Source: Burkholderiales bacterium (lineage in GTDB: Bacteria; Pseudomonadota; Gammaproteobacteria; Burkholderiales; Burkholderiaceae_C). From it: DNA of 51,444 bases. The DNA is taken from contig JAEKKH010000147.1 in NCBI GenBank assembly GCA_019510465.1, positions 1 to 51,444 on the forward strand, read 5' to 3'. The position numbers and the translations under genes are program-made. Positions 36,684 through 45,483 of the stretch are shown piece by piece (the stretch's first letter is position 1; each line of letters starts with the position of its first letter). The notes under the pieces were generated by a model. It saw only the letters and a list, made by a program, of their open reading frames with translations. It ran no database searches and was not told where the DNA came from.

Positions 36684-39600
36684 TCAGGCCATCACGGAGT
36701 CGGCCTCGGGCTCGGAATCGGGCTGCGAATCGGGCGCCATCGTGTTGGGCGGCGCCATCGACAGTTCTTCCGGCGGGCCACCGTCCTGGATCGGGCGCAG
36801 GAAGGCCAGGATCATGAAGCCCAGCATGCCCAGCAGGCCCATGGCGGCCCAGCCGCGGTGGTACGCGTTGGCCGCTGCGTATGACCAGCAGGCCCACACG
36901 CTCAGGCCGATCGCCACCGCCATCACGGCGCCGACGCCGGCCATCGGCACGCCGGTCATCATCAGCACGACGCCCACCAGGCCCGACAGCACCGCGCCGA
37001 CGCAGGCGCCGCGCGAACTGGCGTCCAGGCGATGCTTGAAGAAGCCCACCCACTGCTCGATGTACGCGTAGATCACGGGCACCACCACCAGCGTCAGCAA
37101 CGTCGAGGTGATGACGCCGCCGATGATGGCGCGGCCCATCGGCGCCTGCAGTTCGCCGCCCTCGTCGAGCGCGAGCGCGAGCGGGAACATGCCGAACACC
37201 ATCGCGGCCGTCGTCATGATGATCGGGCGCATCCGGATCTGGCCGGCGGTCAGCACGGCCTCGGCCAGCGTCGCACCGGCCTTGCGGGCATGGTTGGCGA
37301 AGTCGACGAGGAGAATGGCGTTCTTCGTCACCAGGCCCATCAGCATGATCAGGCCGATCAGCGAGAACAGGTTGATGGTGGAGTGGAACGCCTTCAGCGA
37401 GATCATCACGCCGATCAGCGACAGCGGCAGCGAGGCCATGATCGCCAGCGGCTGCAGGAAGCTGCCGAACTGGCTGGCCAGCACGATGTAGATGAAGATC
37501 AGCGCCAGGCCCAGCGCCGAGCCGATGTTGCCGAAGATGTCGTCCTGGTCCTGCGCGGCGCCGCCCACGTCGAAGCGATAGCCCGGCGGCAGCACGGTGG
37601 CCTTGACGATCTTGTCGATGTCGGCGTTGACCTGGCCCACCGTGCGGCCCGACTTCACGTCCACGCCGGCGTACACCGCCTGGCGGCGCTGCAGGTCCTG
37701 GCGCTTGATCACGTCCGGGTTGGTGACGGGCTCGATCGTGGCGACGCTCTCCAGCGGCACCGGCGTGCCGTCGGCGGCGAAGGCCACCGGCAGCTTGTTG
37801 AGCTGCGCGACGGTCTCGCGGCTGGCCTGCGGCAGGCGCAGCTGCACCTCCACCTGCTGGCCGTCGGGCGTCGTCCAGTAGGTCGACACGTCGCCCTGCA
37901 CGTAGGCGCGCAGGCTGGCCGACAGCTGCTGCGGCGTCATGCCCAGCTGGCGCGCGGCGTCCGGGCGCACGCGCACGGCGTATGCGGGCAGGCCGGGCTT
38001 GACCGAGGACTCGAAGTCGGTCACGCCCTTGACCTTCTTGATCTTGGCACCCAGGTCGGCCGTGATCTGGTCGAGCACGGTCGGATCGGGGCCCAGGATC
38101 GAGATGAAGATCGGCCGGTTGCCGAGCGCCACCGAGATGCCCGGCAGGCCTTGCAGGCGCTTGCGGATCTCGTCCTCGACCTGGAACTGGTTGAGCTTGC
38201 GCTGGTGGCGCGGCGTCAGGCCGATGCCGATGTAGGCCGTGTTGTGGCCGTTGTCGCCGCCGACCTGCGTCGACAGCGAGTCGATCTCGGGCATCGAGCC
38301 GATGATGGCCTCGACCTGCTTCATCTTCTCGTCGGCGCGCGCCAGGCTGGTGCCCACCGGCATCGTGATGTTCAGGTTGGTGTAGCTCTGGTCGGTCTGC
38401 GGGATCGCTTCCGCGCCGATCGTGGTGGCCAGCGCGATGGCCGCGAAGAACGTGGCCACGGCCGACCACAGCACGATGCCGCGCGGGGTCAGCGTCGCGA
38501 AGCGCAGCTGGCGCCTGCCGTGCACCAGGCGGCGGCCATCGGCGCCGAAGCCGAAGCCGTACGCCGGCACCGGCGGCACGAACATGCGGTAGCGGCGGCC
38601 GCTGAAGGCCCACGTGATCAGTCGTTCGTAGGTGTGGTGCAGCTTGGCCATGCCCCAGTCGACGGCCCGCATCATGTGGCCCACGCCCCAGATGCGCTGC
38701 ATCGTGACGGCCGGCGGATCCTTCCAGATCGACGACAGCATCGGGTCGAGCGTGAAGCTGACGAACAGCGACACGACCACCGCGGACACCACCGTGATGC
38801 CGAACGGGAAGAAGAACTTGCCGACGATGCCCTTCATGAAGGCCACCGGCACGAAGACCGCGCAGATCGCGAACGTGGTGGCCATCACCGCCAGGCCGAT
38901 CTCGTCGGTGCCGCGGCGCGCGGCGGTGTGGTGGTCCTGGCCCATGCCGACGTGGCGCACGATGTTCTCGCGCACCACGATCGCGTCATCGATCAGCAGG
39001 CCGATGCACAGCGACAGCGCCATCATCGTCATGAAGTTCAGCGTGAAGCCGAAGGCATTGATGGCGATGAACGAGGCGATGACCGAGATCGGCAGCGTCA
39101 GGCCGGTGATGATCGTCGAGCGCCAGCTGTGCAGGAACAGGAACACGATGGCGATGGTCAGCAGCGCGCCCTCGCCCAGCGTCTTCTTCACGCCGTCCAG
39201 CGACTGCTCCACCCAGTCGGAGCTGGCGTAGATCAGCTTGAGCTCGACGCCCGGCGGCAGCGACTTGCGCATTTCTTCGGCCGCCGCCTTGATCGCGGCG
39301 CCGGTGCGCACGATGTTGGCGTCCTGCTGCTTGAAGATGTTGAACGTGACGGCCGCCCTGCCGTTGATGCGCGACAGCGAATCGGGCTCCTGCTCGCGCT
39401 CGACCAGCTTGCCGACGTCGCCCAGCAGCACCACGCCGCCGCTGGCGTTGCGCGAGACGACCACGTTGGCGAACTGCTTGGGATCGAGCACGCGGCCCTC
39501 GACGCGCACCAGCGAATCCTCGTTCCTGTTCTGCAGCAGGCCCACCGGCTGGTCGGTGTTGGCACGCACGAGCGCGGCGCTGACGTCGGCCGGCGTGAGG

Positions 39601-40193
39601 CCGAAGCCGCGCAGGCGCTGCGGGTCGAGGTCGATGCGCACCTGGCGCGTGACCAGGCCCAGCGGCGTGACGCGCGCGACGCCCTCGACGCTGGTCAGGC
39701 GCTTCTGCACCGTCTGGTCGGCGATGAGCGACAGCTCGCGGTCGCTGCGGCCGTTGGCCATCAGCGCGAGCACCACGGTGGGCTGGGAATTTTCACCGTC
39801 GAAGCGGCTGACGAACGGCGGCTTGACATCCCGGTTGAAGCCGGACTGCACGACCGAGACCTTGTCGCGCACTTCCTGCGTGGCGCGCGTCATGTCGACC
39901 GACAGCTTGAACTCGACGACCGTCTCGCTGCGGCCCTCGTAGCTGTTGGAACGGATCATCTTGACGCCGGCGATGCCGTTCAGGGCATCTTCCAGCGGCT
40001 TGGTGATCTCGGTCTCGACGGCGCCGGGCGACGCGCCCGGATACTGCACCGCGATGAAGACGATCGGCGGCGAGATGTCGGGCATCTGCTCGACGCCCAG
40101 CCGCTGGTACGAGAACAACCCGAGCACGCACAGCGCCACCATGACCATGGTCGCGAAGACGGGGTTGTTGATGGAGACACGCGTCATCCACAT
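36684..40193 (-). CDS. RND (HAE1-type) multidrug efflux permease with extended C-terminus
   Basis: 1169 residues from the ATG at 40193 (GAGGAGA 6-8 nt upstream). Typical inner membrane RND pump: N-terminal SINNPVFATMVMVALCVLGLF; periplasmic porter domains; the proton-relay pair in GLLIDDAIVVRENI and the Lys in LMGLVTKNAILLVDFANHARKAG. It is about 120 residues longer than usual (family about 1040). After the last RND helix (ITSTLLTLVVVPVIYAYIEQ) come about three more hydrophobic segments and an acidic tail; the loop after helix 6 is also enlarged. Partner of the adaptor gene 40 bp upstream. No outer-membrane channel gene is here. Substrate unknown. Confidence 0.93.
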   Translation of the reverse strand: MWMTRVSINNPVFATMVMVALCVLGLFSYQRLGVEQMPDISPPIVFIAVQYPGASPGAVETEITKPLEDALNGIAGVKMIRSNSYEGRSETVVEFKLSVDMTRATQEVRDKVSVVQSGFNRDVKPPFVSRFDGENSQPTVVLALMANGRSDRELSLIADQTVQKRLTSVEGVARVTPLGLVTRQVRIDLDPQRLRGFGLTPADVSAALVRANTDQPVGLLQNRNEDSLVRVEGRVLDPKQFANVVVSRNASGGVVLLGDVGKLVEREQEPDSLSRINGRAAVTFNIFKQQDANIVRTGAAIKAAAEEMRKSLPPGVELKLIYASSDWVEQSLDGVKKTLGEGALLTIAIVFLFLHSWRSTIITGLTLPISVIASFIAINAFGFTLNFMTMMALSLCIGLLIDDAIVVRENIVRHVGMGQDHHTAARRGTDEIGLAVMATTFAICAVFVPVAFMKGIVGKFFFPFGITVVSAVVVSLFVSFTLDPMLSSIWKDPPAVTMQRIWGVGHMMRAVDWGMAKLHHTYERLITWAFSGRRYRMFVPPVPAYGFGFGADGRRLVHGRRQLRFATLTPRGIVLWSAVATFFAAIALATTIGAEAIPQTDQSYTNLNITMPVGTSLARADEKMKQVEAIIGSMPEIDSLSTQVGGDNGHNTAYIGIGLTPRHQRKLNQFQVEDEIRKRLQGLPGISVALGNRPIFISILGPDPTVLDQITADLGAKIKKVKGVTDFESSVKPGLPAYAVRVRPDAARQLGMTPQQLSASLRAYVQGDVSTYWTTPDGQQVEVQLRLPQASRETVAQLNKLPVAFAADGTPVPLESVATIEPVTNPDVIKRQDLQRRQAVYAGVDVKSGRTVGQVNADIDKIVKATVLPPGYRFDVGGAAQDQDDIFGNIGSALGLALIFIYIVLASQFGSFLQPLAIMASLPLSLIGVMISLKAFHSTINLFSLIGLIMLMGLVTKNAILLVDFANHARKAGATLAEAVLTAGQIRMRPIIMTTAAMVFGMFPLALALDEGGELQAPMGRAIIGGVITSTLLTLVVVPVIYAYIEQWVGFFKHRLDASSRGACVGAVLSGLVGVVLMMTGVPMAGVGAVMAVAIGLSVWACWSYAAANAYHRGWAAMGLLGMLGFMILAFLRPIQDGGPPEELSMAPPNTMAPDSQPDSEPEADSVMA

Positions 40194-40232
40194 GGAAACT
40201 CTCCTCGAGTCGAGGCCGTGGGAACGGCGTGA

Positions 40233-41417
40233 TCAGCGGGTGGCGGTGGCGGACAGCGGCTTGGGGGTGGCGGCAGTGGCCACCGCGACCACGCGCGCCT
40301 TGGCGCCCTCGCGCAGGTTGTCGAAGCGCGCGCCCAGCACCGGGACGTCGGGCGTCAGCCCCTCGACCACTTCGGCGCGGCCCTTGACCGGGTCGCGGCG
40401 ACCGGTGATGACGGTGCGGCGCAGCAGCTTGCCCTTCTCCACCGTCCACACGTATTCCTGGCCCGACGCGGAGCTGATGGCGCTGATGGGCACCGTCAGG
40501 CGCGGCGTCGCGTCGCCGATCTGCACCTGCGCGACCGCGTACTGGCCGGCGCGCATCGTCTCCTTCGGGTTCTGCAGCTGCACGACGACGCCGATCGAGC
40601 GCGTGCCGGCCTCGGCGGCCGGCGCGATGCGTGCCAGCTTGCCGTCGATGGGCTTGTCCAGGCCCTCGATCTTCAGCGTGACGGGCATGCCGGTGGTCAG
40701 TTGCCCGACCTCCTGCGTGCCGACCGTGCCGGCCAGCTCCAGCAGGTGCAGGTCGACGATGGTGACCACCTGCTGTTCGGCGGAGACCTTCTCGCCCGAG
40801 ACGACATACTTCTTGGACACGATGCCGCTGATCGGCGCGATCAGGGAGGCGTCGCGCAGCGCGATGCGCGCCGAGTCGAGCGCCGCCTGGGCCGCCGCGA
40901 CCCCGGCCTTCGCGCTATCGAGCTGGGACTTCGAGTTGTCGAGGGCGATCGGCGAGATGAACTTGTCGTTGGCCAGGCCGATGTTGGACTCGTGGGTGCG
41001 CTGGGCCTGGTCGAGCGTCGTCCTGACGGCCGCCAGGTTCGCCGCGCGCTCGGCCACCTTGCTCTGCAGGTCGCTGACGTCGATGTGGCCGAGCGAGTCG
41101 CCGGCCTTCACGCGCTGGCCTTCCTGCACGTCCAGCGACAGCAGCGTGCCGGTGGCCTTGGCGCGCACGATGGCGGTGTTGGGCGCGACCAGCGGGCCCG
41201 AGAACTCGACGACCTGCGGCAGCGCGAGCTGCAGCGGCTTCGCGGCCTCGTTCGGCGTGAAGTCGAGCGGCACCTCGCTGGCGGCCGCGTCGGGCGCGTT
41301 GGCGGCCATCGCGGCGCTCGCCGGCACGGCGGCGGCACCCCGGCCGGCCTTGATCGCGAAACCACCTGCGATAGCGACGACGATCGCCGCCACTGCGAAT
41401 ACCAAGCGTTTGCGCAT
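40233..41417 (-). CDS. RND efflux periplasmic adaptor (membrane fusion protein)
   Basis: 394 residues from the ATG at 41417 with GGAAGAGG close upstream. One N-terminal anchor (LVFAVAAIVVAIAGGFAI). The beta-barrel/lipoyl order is typical: VVEFSGPLVAPNTAIVRAKATGTLLSLDVQEGQRVKAGDSLGHI, an alpha-hairpin of LDQAQRTHESNIGLANDKFIS type, then IAPISGIVSKKYVVSGEKVSAEQ and a barrel domain ending GLTPDVPVLGARFD. It links the RND pump to an outer membrane channel encoded elsewhere. First gene of the two-gene unit. Confidence 0.93.
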   Translation of the reverse strand: MRKRLVFAVAAIVVAIAGGFAIKAGRGAAAVPASAAMAANAPDAAASEVPLDFTPNEAAKPLQLALPQVVEFSGPLVAPNTAIVRAKATGTLLSLDVQEGQRVKAGDSLGHIDVSDLQSKVAERAANLAAVRTTLDQAQRTHESNIGLANDKFISPIALDNSKSQLDSAKAGVAAAQAALDSARIALRDASLIAPISGIVSKKYVVSGEKVSAEQQVVTIVDLHLLELAGTVGTQEVGQLTTGMPVTLKIEGLDKPIDGKLARIAPAAEAGTRSIGVVVQLQNPKETMRAGQYAVAQVQIGDATPRLTVPISAISSASGQEYVWTVEKGKLLRRTVITGRRDPVKGRAEVVEGLTPDVPVLGARFDNLREGAKARVVAVATAATPKPLSATATR

Positions 41418-41681
41418 GTCCTCTTCCTTCGTCTTCTTTTCAGGGCCATCCTGAATTTCGACGGAGTGTGGATCGGCTGGGTGGGACATGGGGGCGGATT
41501 GCGACGAAGTGCTGCTGGGTCAGGACGAGTTGCAGTGCGCCTGGACGAACCGGAATTCCGGCCGACGAACTGCGGGAGACGGCGCTCAGGCCGCCGGGGC
41601 GCGCGACGAACGGACGGCGCCCGCGCTCGACGACGGCCTCCGCGAGGATAAGCCGCCCGCGGCCGGACGCAAAGCCGTGCC

Positions 41682-41702
41682 GCACCCCCCGGACGGGGGT
41701 GC
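41682..41702. terminator. Hairpin downstream of aroC
   Basis: Perfect 8-bp stem GCACCCCC / GGGGGTGC with a 5-nt loop, 7 bp after the aroC stop codon. No T-run. The remaining ~265 bp to the adaptor start show nothing distinctive. Confidence 0.45.
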
Positions 41703-41708
41703 GCGCCG

Positions 41709-42824
41709 TCACGGGCGCGTCACGCGCGGGGCGGCAGCGGGGATGGCGGGCTGCTCGAGGTGGACGTCGCCGCACTGGGCGCGGTGCGCCAGCACGTGGT
41801 CCATCACCACCAGGGCGAGCATCGCCTCGACGATGGGCGTGGCGCGGATGCCGACGCAAGGGTCGTGGCGGCCGAAGGTCTCGACCATCGCCGGGTTGCC
41901 GGCACGGTCGATCGAGCGGCGCGGCGTGCGGATCGAGCTGGTCGGCTTGATGGCGATCGACACCCGCAGGTCCTGCCCGGTGGAGATGCCGCCCAGCACG
42001 CCGCCGGCGTTGTTGCCGACGAAGCCCGCGGGGGTCAGCTCGTCCCCGTGCTCGGTGCCGCGCTGGGCCACGCTCGCGAAGCCGGCGCCGATCTCGACGC
42101 CCTTGACCGCGTTGACGCCCATCATGGCGTAGGCGATGTCGGCGTCGAGCTTGTCGAACAGCGGCTGGCCCAGGCCCACGGGCATGCCGCGGGCGACGAC
42201 CTCGATGCGCGCGCCGCAGGAGTCGCCGGCCTTGCGCAGTTCGTCCATGCGCTCCTCGAGCGCCGGCACGATCGCGGCATCGGGGGCGAAGAACGGGTTC
42301 AGCGCGATCTGCGCCTCGTCGACGAACGGGATAGGGATGTCGCCGAGCTGGCTCATCCACCCGACGAAGGTGGTGCCGCGCTGCTCCTTGAGCCACTTGC
42401 GGGCGACGGCGCCGGCCGCCACCATCGGGGCGGTCAGGCGTGCCGACGAGCGGCCGCCGCCGCGCGGGTCGCGCAGGCCGTACTTGCGCCAGTAGGTGTA
42501 GTCGGCGTGGCCCGGGCGGAAGGTGTCCAGGATGTTGCCGTAGTCCTTGCTGCGCTGGTCGGTGTTGCGGATCAGCAGCGCGATCGGCGTGCCGGTGGTG
42601 ACGCCCTCGTATACCCCGGACAGTATCTCGACCGCATCGGGCTCGTTGCGCTGGGTGACGTGGCGCGAGGTGCCCGGCCGCCGCCGGTCGAGCTCGACCT
42701 GGATGTCCGCCTCGGCCAGCGCCAGGCCCGGCGGGCAGCCGTCGATGACGCAGCCGATCGCCACGCCGTGCGACTCGCCGAAGTTGGTGACGCGAAACAG
42801 TTCGCCGAAGGTGCTGCCAGACAT
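41709..42824 (-). CDS. aroC: Chorismate synthase
   Basis: 371 residues. All family signatures are present: [104 protein letters not shown] and [16 protein letters not shown]. It converts 5-enolpyruvylshikimate 3-phosphate to chorismate using reduced FMN, the last step of the shikimate pathway. Transcribed alone, divergent from the GGDEF/EAL gene with 204 bp between; no promoter stands out there. Confidence 0.98.
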   Translation of the reverse strand: MSGSTFGELFRVTNFGESHGVAIGCVIDGCPPGLALAEADIQVELDRRRPGTSRHVTQRNEPDAVEILSGVYEGVTTGTPIALLIRNTDQRSKDYGNILDTFRPGHADYTYWRKYGLRDPRGGGRSSARLTAPMVAAGAVARKWLKEQRGTTFVGWMSQLGDIPIPFVDEAQIALNPFFAPDAAIVPALEERMDELRKAGDSCGARIEVVARGMPVGLGQPLFDKLDADIAYAMMGVNAVKGVEIGAGFASVAQRGTEHGDELTPAGFVGNNAGGVLGGISTGQDLRVSIAIKPTSSIRTPRRSIDRAGNPAMVETFGRHDPCVGIRATPIVEAMLALVVMDHVLAHRAQCGDVHLEQPAIPAAAPRVTRP

Positions 42825-43028
42825 GGCTCGATTCTAAAGGGAGGGACGCGGTGCGCCTTCGCGATGCGCGGCGCGGTGCTTCGCGGCGGCCGGCGCCGGC
42901 CCGGACGCGACGGCGGCCGGCCGCGACTGACCCCGGGCGCCGCGCCATCGTCGAGCAGCGTGAAATAGGGCACGTCCGCGCGGCTTATCAGCCCGACCTC
43001 GCGTGCCAATCCAGGGCAAAGTGCCGGG

Positions 43029-45323
43029 ATGCTGTCTTCCGGCCCTCGTTCACGCGTCAGGGGAGGCGCGATCGGCGAGCCGCTCGCGGATGCACCGATG
43101 CGCCCGGCGGCCGCCGCCCGCCTGCGCCCGGGCCGCCTCGTCCTCGTCGCGGCCACTGCGGCGGCCGCCGCCGCTCCCGTCCTCGCGGCGCCCGCTCCCG
43201 CCGGCGCCCTGGTCACCGTTCCGCTGTGGCTGTTCTGGCTGGCCGCCGTCGCCCTGCTGGGCCTGGGCGGCGCCCTGCTCGCCCAGACCGTGCGCACCCG
43301 CCGCTCGCTGCAGCGCGAGCGCCTGGCCAACCGGCTGATCGACCGCAGTCCGAACCTGGTGTGCGTGCTCGACCCCCACGGCGCCCTGCGCCACATGAAC
43401 GGCACCGGCCGCCACTGGCTGCGCGTCAGCCATGCGCAGATCGCCGGCCGCCGCCTCGACGAGATCCCCGAGCTGGGCCTGGACGCCGTCCAGGCACGCG
43501 CGATCCAGGGCGTGATCGAGCAGGCCGTCGGCGGCGCCGTGCTCACCCATGAGCTCACCGTGCGGCGCCTCGACGGCGCCGCGATGACGCTGGAACTGTC
43601 GATCCGCGCCATCCCGCGCAGCAGCGACGCACCGCCCAACCTGCTGGTCGAGGGACGCGACATCACGCAGCGCAAGTCGGTCGAGGACAAGTTGCAGCTG
43701 GCCGCCGCCGTGTTCGAGCAGGCGCGCGAGGGCTTCGTCATCGCCGACCGCAAGGGCCGCGTCGTCACCGTCAACCAGGCCTTCTGCGAGATCAGCGGCT
43801 ACGACGTCCAAGAGCTGCAGGGCCAGCAGGTGGCCGCGCTCGGCTTGGGCATCGGCCGCCGCGAGGTGCGTCGCCAGGTGCGCAGCGCGCTGCAGACCGC
43901 CGGCCACTGGCAGGGCGAGGTGCGCACCTCGCGCAAGGACGGCAGCCTCTACACGTGCTGGGCCGCCGTGACGCCGCAACGCGACGCCCACGGTGCCGTC
44001 ACGCACTACATCGGCATCCTGAACGACATCACGCAGTTCCGCGAGGTCGAGAGCAACCTGGTGCGCCTGGCGCACGTGGACACCCTCACCGACCTGCCCA
44101 ACCGCAGCCTGCTGGCGGACCGGGTCGGGCAGCTGACCAGCATCTCGCGCCGCGACCATCGGCCGTTCGCGCTGATGTTCATGGACCTGGACCAGTTCAA
44201 GAACATCAACGACACGCTCGGCCACAGCGTCGGCGACGCGCTGCTGGGCGAGGTCGCGCGCCGGCTGCAGGGCACCCTGCGCGAGGTCGACACGGTGGCC
44301 CGCCTGGGTGGCGACGAGTTCGCCGTCCTGCTGCCCGGCGCCGACGCTTCCGGCGCGGAGCTGGTGGCCTCCAAGCTGCTCGAGCGCCTGGCCGAGCCGT
44401 GCATGGTGCAGGGCCACGAGCTGAGCATGACGATGTCCATCGGCATCGCGTGCTACCCGTCCGACGGCGACGACTACGAGATCCTGTCGCGCAACGCGGA
44501 CACCGCCATGTACCGCGCCAAGCACGAGGGCAAGGCCACCTGGCGCTTCTTCGCCGCCGGCATGCAGCAGCGCTCGGCGCGCCAGCTGCAGCTGGAGTCC
44601 GCCCTGCGCCGCGCGCTCGAGCGGGGCGAGCTGCTCCTGCACTACCAGCCGCAGCTGGACGGCAACGGCCGGCAGCTGGTGGGCGTCGAGGCGCTCCTGC
44701 GCTGGAAGCATCCGGAGTTCGGCTTCGTCTCGCCTGCCGAGTTCATCCCGCTGGCCGAGACCAGCGGCCAGATCGTGGCGATCGGCGAATGGGTGCTGCG
44801 CACCGCCGTCGCCCAGCTCAAGGCCTGGATGGACGCGGGCGTGCCGCCGATGGTGGTGGCGGTGAACCTGTCGGCGGTGCAATTCCGCCACGTCGGCCTG
44901 CCCGATGCCGTGGCGCCGGCGAACCCGGCAGCCGCCATCTCGATGATGGACGCCCTGCATGCGCTCGGGGTGCGGCTGTCGCTGGACGACTTCGGCACAG
45001 GCTATTCCTCGCTGAGCTACCTCAAGCGCTTCCCGCTGCACACGCTCAAGATCGACCAGTCCTTCGTGCGCGACATCGACACCGACCCGGACGACCGCGC
45101 CATCGTGCAGGCCATCATCCAGATGGCGCGCGCGCTCGACCTCCAGACCATCGCCGAGGGCGTGGAGACCGACGCCCAGCACCAGTTCCTGCGCCGCGAG
45201 GGCTGCGACATGATGCAGGGCTACCGCTTCTGCCGCCCGATGGACGCGGCGGCGCTGGAGATGTGGATCGCCGGCCGCGAGCCGGCGTCGACGGACAACG
45301 TCGTGCCGATGATCGCTGCCTGA
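43029..45323 (+). CDS. PAS-PAS-GGDEF-EAL protein with truncated EAL domain
   Basis: 764 residues. One or two N-terminal membrane spans (about 37-84; the second is VPLWLFWLAAVALLGLGGALL), then two PAS domains (about 96-215 and 225-340; EQAREGFVIADRKGRVVTVNQAF), a GGDEF domain with an intact GGDEF at 427-431 (DGC activity likely), and an EAL domain with EAL at 554-556, N613, D653-D654, K674, E710 and Q730. Compared with active EAL enzymes, 22 residues are missing between N613 and D653, including the ELTES segment with a metal-binding Glu. I infer a diguanylate cyclase with a non-hydrolytic EAL domain. Input may be redox or small molecule through PAS. Confidence 0.92.
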   Translation: MLSSGPRSRVRGGAIGEPLADAPMRPAAAARLRPGRLVLVAATAAAAAAPVLAAPAPAGALVTVPLWLFWLAAVALLGLGGALLAQTVRTRRSLQRERLANRLIDRSPNLVCVLDPHGALRHMNGTGRHWLRVSHAQIAGRRLDEIPELGLDAVQARAIQGVIEQAVGGAVLTHELTVRRLDGAAMTLELSIRAIPRSSDAPPNLLVEGRDITQRKSVEDKLQLAAAVFEQAREGFVIADRKGRVVTVNQAFCEISGYDVQELQGQQVAALGLGIGRREVRRQVRSALQTAGHWQGEVRTSRKDGSLYTCWAAVTPQRDAHGAVTHYIGILNDITQFREVESNLVRLAHVDTLTDLPNRSLLADRVGQLTSISRRDHRPFALMFMDLDQFKNINDTLGHSVGDALLGEVARRLQGTLREVDTVARLGGDEFAVLLPGADASGAELVASKLLERLAEPCMVQGHELSMTMSIGIACYPSDGDDYEILSRNADTAMYRAKHEGKATWRFFAAGMQQRSARQLQLESALRRALERGELLLHYQPQLDGNGRQLVGVEALLRWKHPEFGFVSPAEFIPLAETSGQIVAIGEWVLRTAVAQLKAWMDAGVPPMVVAVNLSAVQFRHVGLPDAVAPANPAAAISMMDALHALGVRLSLDDFGTGYSSLSYLKRFPLHTLKIDQSFVRDIDTDPDDRAIVQAIIQMARALDLQTIAEGVETDAQHQFLRREGCDMMQGYRFCRPMDAAALEMWIAGREPASTDNVVPMIAA

Positions 45324-45483
45324 GCGCGCACGTCCAGGCATAAGATGACGTGATGTCCGTCCCCCGCGCGTCCCGCACCTGGCTGCCCTCGAGGCGGCGG
45401 CGCTTCATGGCACGCGTGCACCACTGCGGTCCCCCGACGGCCCCGGTTCGGTCCTCCACTGCACCCGTCGCCAGGATCGCCAC

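Noticed and set aside
37032-40232. 1066-codon plus-strand frame opposite the RND pump gene
   Set aside because: His/Arg/Asp-rich shadow of the pump gene; no domain and no start signals.
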